Assembly (NCBI GenBank): GCA_008360975.2
Contig: CM039184.1
Location: 50,248,797-50,312,796, forward strand
Source: Lichenostomus cassidix
Lineage: Eukaryota > Chordata > Aves > Passeriformes > Meliphagidae
Reading direction: 5' to 3'
Length of the DNA: 64,000 nucleotides
The notes under the pieces were generated by a model. The model had not been told where the DNA came from. It made no database searches and saw nothing but the letters and a program-made list of their open reading frames with translations. Positions 1-12,573 of the stretch are shown here, in pieces. Position 1 is the first letter of the stretch; every line of letters starts with the position of its first letter. The translations under genes and the position numbers were made by a program.

Positions 1-3000
1 CTAAGGATCAGTGAATGCTATTAAACTGGAAAGCTTGATGTCCAGGACAGCAGAAGAGCATATGCATTTATTTGACACTTCTTCCTCCAAATTTTTACAA
101 TATTTCTTCTTTTTTTAATTTTTTTTCCTCTCTATTAATTAGGTGTAGTATTTACTGGATACCAAATATTGAGCTAAACTTCTAAGAAACACTGACTTTT
201 TTTTTTTCTTTTTACCTTTGTCACAAGTAATTAAAGATCTGATTTGATTGATAAAGCATTTGGAAAACCCTTGAATATTGAGCAGTTTTCAATATTATGC
301 TGATGTAGGATCTCATTTAGAGCATTGTCACTAGGGGGTTTTGAAAGGCTAGTATATATCTGAGATGTTACCCAGCTGTTCACATAAAAATATATTGCCT
401 GTGTATTTTTGTATGAGGGACAATGTCAGTGGAAGAGGTGTGTTCCCTGACAAGTGATCGGTAGGCAAAGGATATCTGAACTGAAGAATAGGAAATGGAA
501 AAAAATGTGTGTGGGAAAGACTAAGAGCAAATGCACAAAGGGTGATGAGGGAGCTCAGTTATCTGTGAGGATGAGAGAAATAGATATATGGGTATATAGC
601 TATTTAAAAGCATAAAAAAATTACATAGTGTTTTCATAGGGAGAAGCAAAATATTCACTTTCAGCCTGTATTTTTTTTTTCTGCAGAATTTTCTTCTGTT
701 TGTTGGTTTTTTCTCACAGTCATAATGGCTAAGGTATTGAAGAGGGTTAAAAAACCCCAGTATCGATATTCATTTAGATGTAAGCATTTTGTTTCCATGA
801 AAAATGCAGCACATGTATCAATAAACTTATTGAAGCATGTAAGGATTATTAAAAAATTGTATAAGTAACTTGATTTTGAATGAAGTTTAAGATTCTAGAG
901 ATCAATGTAACCTCTTGTATCTTCAAATATAATAAAGATAAGCATACTGAAACTTCTAATATGTGACCCGGAAGGCTCATTTTGAGAAATAATGAATTGC
1001 GTTTTCCAGCTTCCATTGAATTTATCTGGCACTTATTACAGAAGTGAATTTGATAAAATACAGATGGAAAGAGGGAAAGGACAGACAGAAAAAACAGAAA
1101 AACTCTAGAATAGATCCAAAAAGTGAATAATCATGTGCTTTCTTTAAAACTAAATATTTTTATCTTACTAGATGTACCTGGTCAATTTCTCTCATTCCTT
1201 CACATATCTGTTGATAGTCTACGATTCTAGCAGGAGGGAGAAGTAATGTATCAGATGAGAAGGGGGGGAAGAAGTTTTTGCCAGATACAGCTGGTTTCAT
1301 GAAATAGAATCTGTGTGTCTGAACAGAAGAGTAATTTTATGATTGACATCTACCCGGGGCTGTCTTGTCTGACATGACAGAAACTGTAGAAGGAGATGTG
1401 TAAAAAGAGAGGACCCAAACATCAGGCCATGTAAATGTCATAGTGGTTATGCATCACACATTCCATCATGGGAAATTAAAAGGTTAATGACAATCCCTGT
1501 TTTCAAAAACAGTACACTTTCCAATTTTTAAATGTTTTGTCAGCAAAGGGAAAACAATGTCTAGGGGAACATGGGAGAAAACATAAACCCCTCTAACATC
1601 TGTTCTGGTTTTTACTCACAAAATGAGCCCAAGAAGATGAAACAGATTTGAGAATGTTTGCTGGATGTTCTCTGCTACGACTCAACCTCAAGGGCACAAT
1701 AAACTTAGAACAAGTGCTTAGAAACAGATCAAAGATCCAATGAATTATTTTGCATTTTTAACCTCTGACCAAAACACCATATCCTGAATACTGCTGCTGT
1801 TAATTGGAGAGCTTAAAAGATAAGTAGCATACAGGGACAACCATTGCCATAGGAAAGTAAAATTGTGTGATTAATTATGGCATATTCCCTTGTCTATTCA
1901 ATATGTTTATGTAAAACTTTTTTTTATTCTTTCAGCAATAATATTAGAACTTTTCTCCTATTGAGTAATATTTAAATCATGCATATGCAAATTTAAAAGG
2001 TGAGAATGTGCATAAATATCTATTGAGCTTATTGCTACCTACATAAAGAAATTAAACACAAGTCTCAGTGAAGGTGTTAAATTACAATTTTCACAGTTTA
2101 GTGGCAAAAGTGTTTCAAATTTATTTTAAAATCTAGGTCCATCTTGAAGAGATCAATACTTAAGCAACTACATTTTCAATTTTCACTTTGGTCTATAACC
2201 CAACGATATTTCTTTAAACTTCATTGAAAAGTCAATGTATTCTTTTCAGTCTGTTCTGAATAATAATAAGATGGCTCTGGATAAAGTTGGCTGTCTGCTT
2301 AATGCTGAGGATGAAATTATTTTTATAAATTGATACAAAATACTTTGAATTATGTATATTCAATTTGATTACATTTTTTGTTATTTTCTTGTGTTTTGGT
2401 GAGTAGTTACCAAAATATGTGAAATTCTTTCTAATGGTTACAAAACAGGAAAATAATTGTTTCTGAATTTCAATTCCATGAACTGAAATTGAAATTCTTA
2501 TCAGTTCAGCACATTTCAACAACCAACTACTACTGAACAGTGGATAAATGTTTTTATTTGCATGTATAATTTTTCCTTAAGCAATAACAGTAATGCTACT
2601 TTATACATATGAAAATCCTAGGATATGAATATGATTGAAGCAAATAGGCTTTTGTAATTTAAATTAATAACTTTAATTCTGTATTTTGTATATTGACAAG
2701 TCTGTGTCTCTTACCAGATTGCTCTTCTTTCTATTGGTTTAATCATATACTCAGTGAAGCAAGAGTTAAGACCCCAAGCTTCACTAAGAGCATAAAATTC
2801 ACTTAAGATTACAGGATTCATTTATAAACATTTACCTGGTAGTAAGAAAGTGTTATACAAAAAACTACATTTTACTCTATTACTAGATTTAAAGAGAAAT
2901 ATATAAAAGTAGAAGGTGATTCCTTTTAAAACTAATCATGGTCTTCTTCATTGTTTCTATTTAAAGAAAAGCCTCTTGATTGTCACACCTGGGTATATGA

Positions 3001-4619
3001 TCCATAGCTTTAGATTCAGAAGAAATTCTGCTCATAAATACTTTTACCATCAAAATATGATTTCTATGTCTATATTTTTCTTTTCCCAACCTTTTGATCT
3101 TACTTTTTTACCATGTATGTTGATGGACATTTATACCTGTTAGCTTGGTCTTTCACGGCAAGTATAACAATTTTAGAATTTGCAGCCATATTTTGTAACA
3201 AAAAAAGACTAATATGCAGAGACTGACCTTTATTAATTACCTGTAATTTGTCAGCTGGCACCTTAGGGTTTGGTTTGTTGGTCTGGGGGTTTTTGCTAAA
3301 TGAAAATGTCCTGGTTAACATAATCAGTAGCAATTAAAAGAATTACATATGGCATTTTCCTTTTTTTTAACATAAGGTCAAGTAAAAAAAGTGATGCCAT
3401 TTCATTAAAATGTAAATATGTCAACTAAAATTTAGATAACAGAGTAGTAATGATTTAATTAACAGGATAAAACCTTCAAAAGCAAAGGGAAGATTCAATA
3501 ATACCAGTCTGAGCACAGGTAATAACCGATTTCAATGGGGAAATACTGTCTTCAGTGAAAAGGTCTTTTCATAAAATCATGAGCTTGAATATATAATGGT
3601 TTATCTTTAGTGAATATATTCATGGGAAAATAAAAGGCTGAATAAAATTGAAAGAAAGCTATCAGCTGTATCACAATTTCAGGTTAGGCAATTTAGATTT
3701 ACTTCAACAGTTTTTCTAAATAAAGCTTTGATATGTTTCATGAAAGAAAAGTGCAATTTGCTATTACTTTGGTCTATTTACATAAGTTTTGAGAGGAATA
3801 ACTGTTCTTGGTAAAAAAGTAAGCACTTGTACTCTATATAGCTCTGAGCATTAATGATTATGTGCCAAATATATCTAGCAAATCCATTTCTCTTCTGTAA
3901 TTCCGACAGACTTGCAGTTGCTGAAATCAGAGATGAATTTAGTTCTGTGTGCTTCAAGACTAATGACTTAAACTCCAACAGATGCTAGTCCTCAAACACC
4001 AGTATTAAGCATATCAATTTAATATGCAGGTCCTCAAAACATTTGTGTATTTGTCTTTTAATTCTGGAGTCACCTACAGGCAAAGATTTTAAAGTTTTTA
4101 TTGGTAAACTTGACCTGAGTCTTTCAAGGCATCTCTACAACTGCTTAAGCATTCACAGGGCTTAAGGTCGTACAATGGCAGTCACCAATATTTGTGGCTC
4201 AAATGTTTAACATTATTACTCCACTTCAGGTTTAGACACATGCAGTGACTTTTAACACAATTTGGATAATTTTTGTAATTTCATCACTTGAACCCATTGA
4301 CAAAGCAATGTTAGGATGGCTAGGAAGGAGGTTGTGCACAGACTGAATCAGTTGTATCCACTGCAGCTTTCCAGGTATCTGAACTAAAGCTGACGAGACA
4401 GACAACTTTCAGGGTGTTGTGAAACTGATTTTTGCTACTGTGTGCTATGCCACTATTTTCTTTAGCTTGTTATGATCCACAGTTGAGCCCCTCTAATTTT
4501 CAGGCTTGATTTCTTAGAATAGTAGGCTTCACATAATATCTTAGAAAAAATATATTTGTGTTGATCCTGCACTGGATATGAAGATGGATTACAAATGTCC
4601 TATTGAAGTTTGTTTCATG
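1..4619. other. Unique AT-rich non-coding DNA
   Basis: I see no gene, RNA or recognisable mobile element here. The stretch is AT-rich with short T runs (about 104-126 and 196-209) and stop codons in every frame at short spacing. The longest open frames are under 100 codons and show no family resemblance. It could contain old, unrecognisable repeats or conserved non-coding elements that only an alignment would reveal. Confidence 0.7.
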
Positions 4620-4870
4620 TCTATTCTATAGGCATCCTACAGCATTATCCTGGAGAAACTAACTTCCCATGGCTTGGACAGATGCACTCGTAGCTGAGTT
4701 AAAAATTGACCGGATGGCCAGGCCCAGAGAGTGGTGGTGAATGGAGTTACATCCAGATGGGAACCAGACACCAGTGGTGTTCCCCAGGACACAATGTTTG
4801 GACCAGTACTGTTCAGTATCTTCACTGACTATCTGGACAAGAGGATTGAAGGCACTCTTCTTCTTACTTG
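4620..4870 (+). mobile_element. Decayed CR1 LINE fragment, reverse-transcriptase region
   Basis: The plus strand resembles the part of avian CR1 ORF2 that encodes the middle of the reverse transcriptase. The frame beginning at 4731 reads SGVPQ followed by GPVLFSIF, which matches the conserved block around the LINE RT PQG...GPxLFxIxxxD motif. The G after PQ has become D, and the expected catalytic FADD/YADD box downstream is not recognisable near 4860, where similarity fades. Both ends are missing, so this is an internal piece of a truncated, inactive copy. It sits alone in unique DNA. Orientation and family are reasonably clear; the CR1 subfamily and exact edges are not. Confidence 0.7.
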
Positions 4871-5423
4871 TGGGGCCACTGCATTAGCAAGGTCCCAAGT
4901 AAACCCGTGGATGAAGATTTTTCATTGGAAATGCAGAGATACATTTGGTCTGTGTTGGTTTGAGGTTAGGTAACCACTGAGTGGCAATTGAAAGGACATC
5001 AAGCATGAGACAGGAGAGCAGACTGATGGAGGCTTTCCAAAGTATCCCTTCAGTTACCTTAAAAATACTAATATCTTGGAAGTTGCTCTATTTAGATGAA
5101 TCAAAAATCCTACTGAATAGGGAAAAAACACATTTTGTGCATTAGATCTCTATTTCTCTTTCATAATTTTGAAGGATGATCATTGCTAGAACAATGGCAG
5201 AAAAGTTACTTATTTACAGTGCCAGTGAAGAAGTTTATTCTTAGTCAGTGCCGTGAAAAAATTCAGACAGACCAGAGTTCAAACCCAGAATTTATTACTC
5301 GGCTCTTGAGTATTATATTCAAGCACACAGAGACCCAGAAAACACTTAAGGAATAATAATCTTCCAATGGTAAAAATGTTCGTGAACAAATTAGTCTGTC
5401 AGATCAACTGCTGCACACCTACA
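4871..5423. other. Non-coding stretch, possibly including an old LTR edge
   Basis: No gene is seen. From about 5240 the composition shifts slightly, and a TTTATT (AATAAA on the minus strand) occurs near 5290, left of a tandem duplication at 5424. This arrangement could be a very old minus-strand LTR, but neither terminus nor a target-site duplication is identifiable. Confidence 0.4.
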
Positions 5424-5509
5424 TTAGTCTAAAATAGGAGTATGTTTTCAGGCATTGTATGGCTATGTTAGCCTAAAATAAGAATGTTTTCAGGTATTGT
5501 ATGGCTACT
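5424..5509. repeat. Two-copy 44-bp tandem duplication
   Basis: Two adjacent imperfect copies start at 5424 and 5468, a 44-base period. Each carries TTAG(T/C)CTAAAATA, then a block ending in GTTTTCAGG(C/T)ATTGTATGGCTA. The second copy differs by a few substitutions and a two-base deletion, so the duplication is not recent. It may be a local slippage event, or a direct repeat of the kind found in LTR U3 regions. Confidence 0.8.
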
Positions 5510-7225
5510 CCTTATGAACTCACCACATGGCAGGACTGCTGGTTCATAGCTATTGCAGATTCTAGTAGTATCTGCCGATAAATGTTGGTTCTTCTAGTGA
5601 TGACGTCTTAATAGTAGCCACCGAAGTTATGTAAACTTCTTGGTCTTCTTTAATTAGCACTGAATAGAAAGATAATTTTTAAATTAACAGTGAAGCTTTA
5701 TTGCATTGATGTTAGCTCACCAAAATTGCCAAAAAGTTACAGGGTTTCTAAAGACTGAGTATTTCTAACATAACTCTATTTTAGAAGAGTATTATTCCAA
5801 TTGTTCATCTCTCAATATGCAGAGATTATTATTTAATACATTTCAGTCAAATTGTGAAAAGAGCAAAACTCACTGACACTTCTGAGACTTCTATTCACCA
5901 ATGTCTTTATTATAACAATTTCTCAAATATAATTGCTTTGAAATTCATTTTCTAATTCTACAGTTTCAATTGTTGGCTAAAGATTGAATTAGGAACAAGA
6001 GCCTAGATACTCAGAGGATTCTCTAAGGGTTTGGACTTAGGTATTGCTGTTGTGTTAGCAACTATGCAGTAGTTGTGCCTCTGACCTTAGTTTAATTGCA
6101 AAAGATGATCTGTAATAAGAACTTTGTATGAAATGTAAATAAATGTCAACTGGTGTATTAACAGGCTAATTTATTCATTACAATAACAATTGCAAAACAA
6201 ATGTAGCATTCATTAATAAAAACCAGCATATGTTGAGGCTGGGAAAGCTCTGTAGCTGTGTGGCTCCTCCAGTGAGTGTATTGGCATGCAAAGTTACAAC
6301 TCGGGCAGAGAAAATGCAAATGAAGAGGGGAAAAAAACTGGAACACTGTTATTGGGCTGTTGGTATCAAAGTTTCTCAGTGATCAGTCAGGGGACCAATT
6401 TAGTTATCTTTTCTTAAACTGGCACAGAAGTTCTGATGAAAATTCCAGTAAATTCCAGTGAGCAAAACTGGAGGACACAGTAGATAAAGGAGTCAAAATA
6501 GTGGTATAGTGAGAAGTGAATGATCTTGAGGATGATGATTTGTACTTTAGGCTAGTAAGTACAGATGAGATGTAACTTATTAGTGTAAAGTACAAATCAT
6601 GCACTGAGGGAGCAGACAAATAATTCCTAATTTTCAGGCAAAATTACCTTGTTTAACTAGGTAACAGTAGTTAGTTCTACATTAGCGTCTCAGCTAGACT
6701 GAGATGGGTTATGGAGAAACAGTTTTTAGAATACATTAGGGAGAAGTAACAGGGAAAAACAGTAACTAGTAGCTGGAGACAGAGGAGCAAGAACCTCTTT
6801 AGTGGCACAAACTGCCCCAGAAGAGGATGCATGTCCTCAGCCTTGGGACTACAGTGGTCAGAATCCTTGCTGTTAGTTTAAGCAATGTGATATTCCAATT
6901 TAATCCAAATTAGAGAGAGAATTGCAACATTGATGCCCAAACTATGCTTATTATAAAGAGAAATCTTACATGTTTTAAGGACACCTCAACAGAAAAAGAT
7001 TTGGTCTATTCATTTGGTTCATAAAATTCAGTTCAGAAATGCTTCACCCGCATCCCTGCTCTGATGAAAAATGGAAAATAAAACTTGCACTGTTTTATAA
7101 GGAAACCTCCTTAAGGATTTTCTTTATATTAATATTTCACAGTTCCTTTCTACTGAGTTGAAGTTATATATGAAAATAGTTTTAACTTTTGAATGAATAA
7201 ACCAATTTTCTGTCAGTTATAATAT
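5510..7225. other. Unique AT-rich non-coding DNA
   Basis: No gene, RNA or confidently recognised element. Open frames are short and unrelated to any family I recognise. A slightly richer stretch around 6640-6860 shows no repeat signature that I can name. Confidence 0.6.
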
Positions 7226-8097
7226 TGTGTGGTGAGGTTGGGGAAAGATGGCTGGGGATAAAATCAGAGGAAACTGGGACGTTTTATTCACATAGTAACA
7301 GAAGTTATAACGTTATGGAAATTGTGGGGTTGCTACTCCTTGGATGGAATGCAACTGGCACGCTCAAAACCTATTCCATGGTGATTCCTCACACCCACAA
7401 TTTGCAACCGTAAGCAGCTGCTAAGGGGGATGGAACAGAGGGTGAAGTAGAGCAGAGACACCACACCCAGGCTCTGTTGAAATCCTTGCAGGGAGGGGAA
7501 CTTTGCAGCTGAGAAACCGTGAAACACCTGTCAGCCAGGGGAGAGAGGAGAAGATGCCTTGTTGCTGAGCCAGCAGCTGCGTCAAAATTTCTCTCCTCAG
7601 ATGAACTTGGTTTTTTATAACTTAGTTGTAATGTTAATGCACACCTCCATCCCAAACGTACCTGCCTCCAAGTTGCAACCACCTCTCACTGGGCATGTGC
7701 ACTATATTTTATTGACTGTACACCAATCAGTAACAAAGGTATCTATGACTAGAGTCACTCAAGCTCCACCGGACATAAAGAAATGTTATAAGAGTAAGCT
7801 GAGAATGGGGAAAATTAGGTAAGACTCCATCATAACTGCTGGGATCAGTCAACGGGCTGAAACTGTCTTCTCCCCTTGGAGACACACATTGGGTAAGAAT
7901 AACACTCTCGGCACGCTGAATACTTTCATTGGGGATTAGAACTTGTCTGTGTGTTGCTTTGAATACATTTTTGCAGTCAGGTACTATCACCATCAATCCT
8001 TGAACCTTAACCTGCCACAATTTTATATTAAAAAAGAGTATGATTGTGTTTTTGTGAGTCCTTCGCAGGTGCTGGCAGCTGCCAGCAGCAGCTAACA
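7226..8097 (+). mobile_element. Endogenous retrovirus LTR, plus strand (5' edge approximate)
   Basis: This richer block has the order of signals expected of a plus-strand LTR. A CCAAT box lies at 7723-7727, a TATA-like TTATAAGAG at 7786-7794, and an ATTAGA variant of the polyadenylation hexamer at 7935-7940 is followed by a GT-rich stretch. The block appears to end at CTAACA (8097). The right edge is supported by a change to leader-like sequence. The left edge is a guess from a TGTGTGG at 7226, and U3 could begin later. A long minus-strand open frame (7727-8122) is a chance frame in this low-stop DNA. The LTR is followed by leader remnant rather than a duplicated target, so it looks like the 5' LTR of a mostly deleted provirus. 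The family is not identified with certainty. Confidence 0.6.
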
Positions 8098-8400
8098 TAT
8101 TCAAATAAAGTGGAAGATCCACTGAGAGGTCCTAAAGTGGGAAGACCTGCTGAGGGGTCTGCTTGATGCTGTTGGTGTGTCTTTCAATAAGTCCGTGCAA
8201 GTACTGTCCAATCCAGCAGGACAGACTGATCAGGCACAAGGGTCGTGGCTTTCCTGGGGTGCTGACAGACAAATCAGACAATAAGGATCAAGGAAATCTC
8301 CCTTTTCATGTGACAGAGGGCTTTGTAGATACTGTTCAAGAGCACACACAACTAGAGGATGATATTGCCCTATGCTTTTAAGAAGCTTATGAATGTAAGA
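8098..8400 (+). mobile_element. Retroviral leader remnant downstream of the LTR
   Basis: After the apparent LTR end the sequence stays richer than the surrounding unique DNA until about 8400. It then drops into ordinary AT-rich sequence. Position and composition suggest the 5' untranslated leader, and perhaps the very start of the internal region, of the same element. A splice-donor-like GAG|GTAAGG lies at about 8401, where a retroviral leader donor could be. I see no usable gag, pol or env frame, and no matching 3' LTR before 9644, so the rest of the provirus is missing. A primer-binding site cannot be assigned confidently. Confidence 0.4.
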
Positions 8401-9644
8401 GGTAAGGGTCCAATGTGATTAAGTTATTACTGATAAATAAGTCCTGACAAAAAAATCTCCTACTAAAACTAAAGAAGGAATAAACAGGGTAATTCTGTAG
8501 AATGGGAATAGGCCATAATTCATAGAAGAGTGAGCGCATCGGGTTTTAGTGTGTTTGGAGCTATGAAAAGGACAAACCAATATCTATAAACTTAGGGGAC
8601 TAAACACTAAACATAATTTGCTTGTGTGTAATTTGTGCATACTTTGTTTTCTAGCAAACTAAATTGAAACCAAGACAGCTAAGCTCAATTGCCATAAATT
8701 CTGCTGCTATACTCTACTATGCAAAATTAATGAACAAAATAACTAAATAAGGAGGCACTCTAAATCACCTAAGCAGCACAATTACGCCAAGACCCTTAAA
8801 GTGAGATAATGCAAATTCATCCTGAGAAATATTTTCAATGTATGCAAAATGTATGTGAAAATGAAAGCATATGGCTATTTCTCACCAAATAGTCTTGCTC
8901 ACAATACCATCAACATTCATGAAAATATGTAGCAACAAAAATGATATGTTGTAACAGATTTTGTTCAAAAATGCCTACAAATGAAGCAGGAACTAAATTT
9001 TCAATAAGGCAGAACTGAGAAATCAAGGTACTTGTATTAAATATCTGAGGAGGTAAGTATTCACAACAATCAGGACCTACTTATAGTCTAGTATATCTCT
9101 TGAAAAATTCTATCAAGACCTGTTTCCAGTCATCTATGTGCATTAAACACTTGGGGTTTCTCCAAACACACTATTCATTTGCTGCAGAAAAAACTCTTCA
9201 GATTTTAAGAAGCACAAAACTTATATAGAATGAATAGTAACGTTAAGATCTTTTTTCTAATCGGATTTGCATACATGCTCACTGAAACAGAGCACCAGAT
9301 ATTTGGGGTTTAATTGTTTCCACCAAAGCCCACACTGAAATAATACAGCTTTGCTTGACTGGCATGGGGTATTTTTTGTTTGGGGTGGTGTTTTGTGTTT
9401 TATTTTGATTATTGGCATTTTTTTGTCCTTCTATGGAAAAGCAATATTTTTTTTTTTTCAGATTGTTCAAACAAAAATAGAGCAGAACCCATAAATGGAA
9501 ATAGTAACTTCACTGAACATAGACGTGAGGGAGGAAAATTGATTAATTTTTTGTGTGCAAAAAAAGTATTGTTTTGGTCTGAGCAAAACTGTGAGAAAAA
9601 CTGTTAGAAAAAGGCTAAATGCCTAGAGAGGGCATCCTAGCTAA
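8401..9644. other. Unique AT-rich non-coding DNA
   Basis: No gene or repeat recognised. A T-rich tract lies at about 9448-9460. Short frames near 9279-9607 have low-complexity composition and no family resemblance. Confidence 0.65.
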
Positions 9645-10077
9645 AAAAGGGGCTCATGGTTGATGGCAAGTTTAATCAGCAGTTCCCTGGCAGCCAGAAG
9701 GGCCAACCCTGTCCTGGGGCGCATCAGGCACAGCATGGCCAGCCGGGCAAGGGAGGGGATTGTCCTGCTCCACTCTGGGCTGGGGCAGCCTAACCTTGAG
9801 TCATGTCTGCACTTTTGCACACCACCATGTAAGGATTTAAAGCAATTGGAGAGCATCCAAAAGAGGGTCAAGAAGATAGTGAAGGATCTAGAGGGGAAGC
9901 CATACGAGGAATGGCTTAGTTAATTTGGTTTGTTCAGCCAGGAGAAGGGATGACTGACAGGAGAACTTAGAGCAGTCTACAACTTCCTCACAAAGGCAAG
10001 AGGAGGGGCAGGCACTGATTTCTTTCTAGTGACCACTGGCAGAACCCAAGGGAACAGCATGAAGCATGTTAAAGCTA
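9645..10077 (+). mobile_element. CR1 LINE fragment, 3' part of ORF2, cut by an LTR
   Basis: The plus strand matches the C-terminal part of avian CR1 ORF2. Recognisable landmarks are the CAGCCAGAAGGGCCAACCCTG block near 9692, GAGAGCATCCAAAAGAGGGTC near 9850, TTTGTTCAGCCAGGAGAAG near 9930 and GTCTACAACTTCCTCAC near 9974. A frame is broken by several stops and indels, so the copy is inactive. The element is truncated at its 5' end, as is usual for CR1. Its expected 3' end is not found: the match stops where a solo LTR is inserted at 10078, and the sequence beyond 10557 no longer looks like CR1. The LTR insertion is therefore younger than the CR1. Confidence 0.85.
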
Positions 10078-10557
10078 TGTCCTAGGTTACAATATTGATG
10101 TATTTAAGTATTCTATTACCACCAGCTGTAGGACATTAGCTGTTATCTCCTGCTGTGACTCACCCCTGATAACAGACAATGGGCCATCAAGAATCCACTG
10201 CATGACTCATGGAATTATCTCATCCTATTGTGAGATGCTCCACCCAGGAGGGAAGAGTCAAGCATTCCCACCTGAATATAACCTAGCCTTGGAACTGCCT
10301 AAGTCAGCCCTGTCTACTGGGTTCCCAGAGGACAAGAGCTACCACTGGACCTTCAGGTGAAGACCAAACCTTCCACAGGATCACTGCTTCAACTGAACTA
10401 CTTCATTTGGACTGCAACCACCACCCTAACAGGATGTCAGGTTGTATCTGACTTTGTCAGTGCTTTTCCTTCTATTACTGCACTTATTTTTAATTTTTCC
10501 TATTAAATTTTAATCTTGACTTGAGTTCTCCCACTGGTTTGTTTTCAAACTAATACA
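10078..10557 (+). mobile_element. Solo LTR with perfect 5-bp target-site duplication
   Basis: A 480-bp element begins TGTCCTAGG and ends CTAATACA, the TG...CA ends of a retroviral LTR. It is flanked by identical AGCTA at 10073-10077 and 10558-10562. A TATA-like AATATAA lies at 10275-10281 and a polyadenylation-type ATTAAA at 10502-10507, giving a plus-strand orientation. No internal retroviral sequence or second LTR adjoins it, so this is a solo LTR left by recombination between the two LTRs of a provirus. A 5-bp duplication fits ERVL-type (class III) elements, though some class I elements also make 5 bp. The sequence resembles a common songbird LTR family, whose name I do not assert. Confidence 0.9.
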
Positions 10558-12573
10558 AGCTACATGAGCATCTGGGAAAATTCCTAGTCCCCTATAATTT
10601 GCCCCTTTATAAATGTCTCAGAAAATAATTGCAGGTAAGGTTTTGTTGAATTCAAAGCTTCATCATCTGACTTATAAAGCCTTATATGAATATTACTCCA
10701 AAAGATACTGTAGTTACTAAAATGTGTGAAACATATAACTTATCAATTTAAGCTGGTTAATATTCCCACAAATTGGCTGGACAAATACTGAATTGCTATC
10801 CATGAACAAACACAGGTTCTGGTGAAATAGCATTATTCCTTATTGTCCATGGAAATAACTAAGACATGTAGATATCCATAACCTAGCAGTCACAAAGAAT
10901 GAAAAATAGTGAATAAAGTCCCCTTGTTTTGATTGTTAAACTGTTTCTGTCACACATAATCAGTGCTAAATAAAAATCCATTTAACAACATTGTCACTGA
11001 GCCCTGTCTTACAGATCTCTTCAAGACCAATGAATAATGTTTCACAACTACGTAAAGATCCAGGGATGAAACCAAATTTGAAGGTCTAATCACATAAAGA
11101 GTTTCACAATGTATTCAGATTAATTTCCCAGAGTGTTGCTTCTTATGCTGTATATTTCTCTGTAAGCCTGTTTAAAACGCTAATATACTTAATACCTATT
11201 TGCAATACCTAAGAAGTAATCTTGTCCATTCAAATTCAACACATACTAATTTCCTCAAGACTCTTGAACACTTTATAGTGCTAATTATGTATATTACTGT
11301 CATTTACTTTAAAATTATATGTGGGCTCCCTTCTGAAATAGAAATCCCCAATTTTGCTTAGTAATGAAGAAAGTTCTATTTCAGTAAGCCTTTTGATCTA
11401 ATGGCTCTGATTTCATTTAGAAATAATAGGTTTACTTGTCCAAAGAATTGTGACACATATGTTTAACGCAGATAACTGACTGCTTATCAAATTTGTTCTA
11501 ATTAGACATTTTTGTATTATAGGATTAGTCTAGACACTTTTGGGACACTGCACAAGAAGTATATGTAATTCACAATTGGGATGATTTTTTGAAAGCAATT
11601 TTGTATTTTTTTCATGCTGTTTCTCCAATATATGCAGGGTTAAGTATAGTACTAAAAATAGTCAGTCACCAGAATAAAGCTGAGAAACCTTTGATTCTAA
11701 TTAAGTTTGAACCTGATACATTGCATATGTCTATGCCTTTCTTTGTGCATCTATGAATTTGTTCATCTTTCATGAAAATGAATCCCAATTCAGTCACCTT
11801 TTTGTTACAAAGCACTAATTTACATAATTGTGCACCATAGCTTCCAATGTGAATAACCTTTGCAAAAAAAAAGAAATACTAGACAAACAAGACTCTTCTT
11901 TCTTTAGTCTGGGAACAAGAAAAAATGGCTATGTACTTCAGGGTTTTTTTTGTTTGATGAAGACACAGCATACTTTATTTACGGTTGTGTCCTCATACTG
12001 AAGGCATGGCTAAAGATGAAAGTTCTAGTTCTGATCAGGTGAAACATTTAAATCCTGTGAAGAATCTGCACTTAAAACATTATTAGTATCTTTTATTTTT
12101 ATTTTGAATTTAGTTTTGTCAGAGAAAGCTAATTCCTTTTTGTAAGATAAACATGAGATGAGCAATCTTTTGTCATATGATGCCAGGAGGCTGATGTATT
12201 TAAGATCTTTCTTTGCTCTACACTGAACTTTGGGTAAAAATACCCAAAGCTGATGTAAGGCCTGATAATCATCCATACCAAAATCACTGTAGAAAAGGAA
12301 AGGTGCAGGCAAGACTTTATTTTTCAAGAATGCTAAAAATTACATGAATAAGGAAGGAGGTCACTTGTTTTTCATGTAAATTTTGGATACAGCCAGAAAG
12401 CCTTATGCAAAATTAAGGAATCTTATTGGGAAAAAAAAAATGCCAATAACTGCTTGCTTCTAAGGAGATGAAGAGAACAGGAGTTGAGTGGAAGGAATCC
12501 AATTCTAAAATCACATCACAATAAAACAGAGATTTAGGAAAGAGGTACAGATGACTTCTGAATATATTACTTG
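10558..12573. other. Unique AT-rich non-coding DNA
   Basis: No gene or recognisable repeat. Short A and T runs occur (for example about 11863-11873 and 11943-11950). The 100-codon minus frame at 12025-12327 is lysine- and leucine-rich with no recognised domain and is treated as chance. Confidence 0.65.

Noticed and set aside
7727..8122. 131-codon minus-strand open frame
   Set aside because: It is antisense to the LTR signals (CCAAT, TATA, polyadenylation hexamer) and shows no recognisable motif.
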